Below, piece after piece: positions 63,232 to 64,000 of a stretch of DNA of 64,000 nucleotides (its first letter is position 1; every line of letters begins with the position of its first letter). The notes beneath the pieces were generated by a model. The model saw only the letters and a list, made by a program, of their open reading frames with translations. It made no database searches and had not been told where the DNA came from. Position numbers and translations under genes: made by a program. The stretch comes from Anthopleura xanthogrammica (Eukaryota; Cnidaria; Anthozoa; Actiniaria; Actiniidae), in the NCBI GenBank assembly GCA_964019055.1, contig OZ025217.1, positions 10,181,755 to 10,245,754 of the forward strand, read 5' to 3'.

Positions 63232-64000
63232 GAAAACCTAATGAAATGTCAAATACTGTCGATTTTCGATTTACAGTTTTGGACCAATCATCGACTAAGC
63301 TGGAATCCTAACGATTTTGGTGGAGTAAAGTCTGTGCACGTAGAACCTAAGCTAATCTGGGTACCGGACGTTGTACTATACAACAAGTAAGTTTCCTAAG
63401 GCAGCCTCTTTGATTTCCCTCTTTCACTATGACGTCACACGGAAACAATCTATTGTTTTAATGCTAAAGGATCATGGGGGTCGCCGAAGGGGACAAAATG
63501 GCAGCAAAACAAATTGAATCACAATAAAAATTGGTTTATCATATAGTGGAAAGTGAGAGCAGCTAAATATTACACTAAATGTCCCAAACGAAAGAAGATT
63601 TAGCCTAAATTTCTATTATTCTTGTCCATGTAAGCAAGCTATTGACTCTGCCCGAAAATGCCTCGAGATCATGTACGCGCCTGCGATACTTTTGAAAGCG
63701 CTCGTGCATCTCGAAAATGGTCTATTGGAACCTATTGCTTTATCTTCCAAATTGAGATACTTTGACGTCACGTGCAAGGGGTCTATGGAAACTAAGAATG
63801 ATTCTCTGGGGGGGGATGGGGTGGGGCTATAGATGACTTTTGCCAAAATACGTTAAAAGATGTTGTTTCACTCCACAGCATCAATGAGAACACAATCGGA
63901 GAGATGTTCAAGTTCGACACAAAGATCATCATACGCTACGATGGCTACATCGAGTGGTATGCACCAAACCTCATCAAATCCATCTGTAAAATCGATATCA
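56300..64000 (+). CDS. Second nicotinic acetylcholine receptor-like subunit, 5' part (five exons seen, continues beyond window)
   Basis: Exons 56300..56360 (ATG; signal peptide MRIGISIFWLCFLFLQNG), 59900..60045, 62799..62843, 63277..63386 and 63879..64000+ join in frame. Boundaries and phases equal those of the receptor at 31584. Exon 3 encodes DSKNQILSSYIWVRQ, exon 4 has FWTNHRLSWNPNDFGGV and loop A IWVPDVVLYNN, and exon 5 begins INENTIGEMFKFDTKIIIRY and breaks off just after SICKIDI, at the first Cys of the Cys-loop. Loop C and the membrane spans are outside the window, so alpha or non-alpha status and completeness cannot be judged. Intron 2 hosts the GGCC-palindrome element (60447-62547), intron 3 an (ATT)n tract. 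Conserved introns suggest origin by tandem duplication. Confidence 0.88.
56361..58400. other. First intron of the second receptor gene, no further feature
   Basis: AT-rich; the 89-codon frame at 57681-57950 has no motif or splice support. Confidence 0.4.
58419..58565. repeat. 147-bp hairpin MITE
   Basis: Arms atagacctttcccgaattcg and cgaattcgggaaaagtctat extend inward to cttggatggtcacgaaacaa and ttgtttcgtgatcatccaag, about 40 bp with a few mismatches. In intron 1 of the second receptor gene. Confidence 0.82.
58854..59079. mobile_element. 226-bp palindromic MITE
   Basis: The ends aatagtccccttcacagttc and gaacggtgaaagggactatt are inverted, with a central pair gacgaacggtgagcttacaa and attgcaagctcaccgttcgt. 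Half copies at 20945-21150 and about 12985-13075. Confidence 0.82.
59184..59404. repeat. Tandem duplication, 2 x 111 bp
   Basis: Two adjacent units from ttaattcttgatttctttgg to ttctcgagagtgggag with about five differences. The 105-codon minus-strand frame is open across both (37-residue repeat containing EKILNLAKKSYYAFR). It has no matching domain or start context, so I do not call it a gene. Confidence 0.93.
60190..60380. repeat. ~88-bp tandem repeat, about two copies
   Basis: ttgaacgtgcgtatcattgc and cacggcacgg blocks recur at about 60199 and 60287, with a weaker third at about 60400. Confidence 0.75.
60447..62547. mobile_element. ~2.1-kb non-autonomous element with GGCCAAAATGGCC subterminal palindromes
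   Basis: The outer ends GCACAGTAAAT and ATTTACTGTGC are inverted and each leads into a GGGC-G/T-TTTGGCCCC motif. About 430 bp inside the left end and about 750 bp inside the right end are short palindromes such as GGGGCCAAAA, TTTTGGCCCC, GCTATTTTAGC and CCATTTTGG. The left side includes a ~120-bp tandem duplication (about 60580-60815). The middle (60890-61780) is AT-rich without a credible gene. I could not establish a target duplication. It sits in intron 2 of the second receptor gene. Confidence 0.72.
63148..63230. repeat. (ATT)n microsatellite, ~25 copies
   Basis: ATT triplets, preceded by a degenerate GGATAGAATGGGATG-type region (62880-63150). It lies about 45 bp before the acceptor of exon 4. 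Confidence 0.95.
63719..63786. repeat. Half copy of the AGACCCC MITE
   Basis: ccaaattgagatactttgac and cgtcacgtgcaaggggtcta match the right end of the MITE at 20439-20571. Confidence 0.55.

Overview
The window is animal nuclear DNA. Its genes are split by GT-AG introns, it has AT-rich intergenic DNA, many tRNA-derived SINEs and MITE-like hairpins, and long simple repeats. The gene content (a D8C plus PAN/Apple protein, an orphan rhodopsin-like GPCR, an LDLa/mucin/CUB secreted protein, two nicotinic-type receptor subunits, and a secreted helical protein resembling the jellyfish-toxin/delta-endotoxin N-terminal fold) suggests an anthozoan cnidarian, most likely a stony coral. That assignment is inferred from gene families, not from a database match. 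LAYOUT: 1-1.5 kb holds the last two exons of a uromodulin-like D8C/PAN gene (+). 3.4-4.5 kb is an intronless GPCR gene (-). 4.5-14.4 kb is repeat-rich intergenic DNA. 14.4-23.6 kb is a ten-exon gene (-), rebuilt here by splice phase, encoding a signal peptide, five LDLa repeats, an Arg/Thr-rich mucin-like tandem repeat and a CUB domain; two of its introns are packed with CAA/CAG repeats. 23.6-31.5 kb is intergenic. 31.6-36.9 kb is a complete five-exon nicotinic acetylcholine receptor alpha-type subunit (+). 42.4-43.6 kb is the toxin-like secreted protein gene (+). 56.3-64 kb is the 5' part of a second nicotinic receptor subunit gene (+), with the same intron positions and phases as the first; it runs off the window. 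THE MOST UNUSUAL OBJECT is at 47194-52170: a 4,977-bp, almost perfectly palindromic mobile element with termini starting AGTAGT and a 6-bp target duplication (TATATT). It is inserted in a 54-bp minisatellite. Each ~2.2-kb arm carries the same convergent gene pair: a PC4-like ssDNA-binding/transcription-coactivator protein and an acidic C2HC zinc-finger protein. The 0.5-kb unique centre holds an intact tRNA-Trp(CCA) gene. The 6-bp duplication, the 5'-AG terminus and the slide-back-like terminal triplet repeat fit a Polinton/Maverick-type (protein-primed, integrase-inserted) relative. No polymerase or integrase is present, so it would be non-autonomous, possibly a fold-back duplicate of one end of a larger element. 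The interrupted minisatellite varies at one CpG site in a way that fits methylation decay. A second unusual element, at about 60.4-62.5 kb, is built from hundreds of bases of GGCCAAAAATGGCC-like short palindromes.
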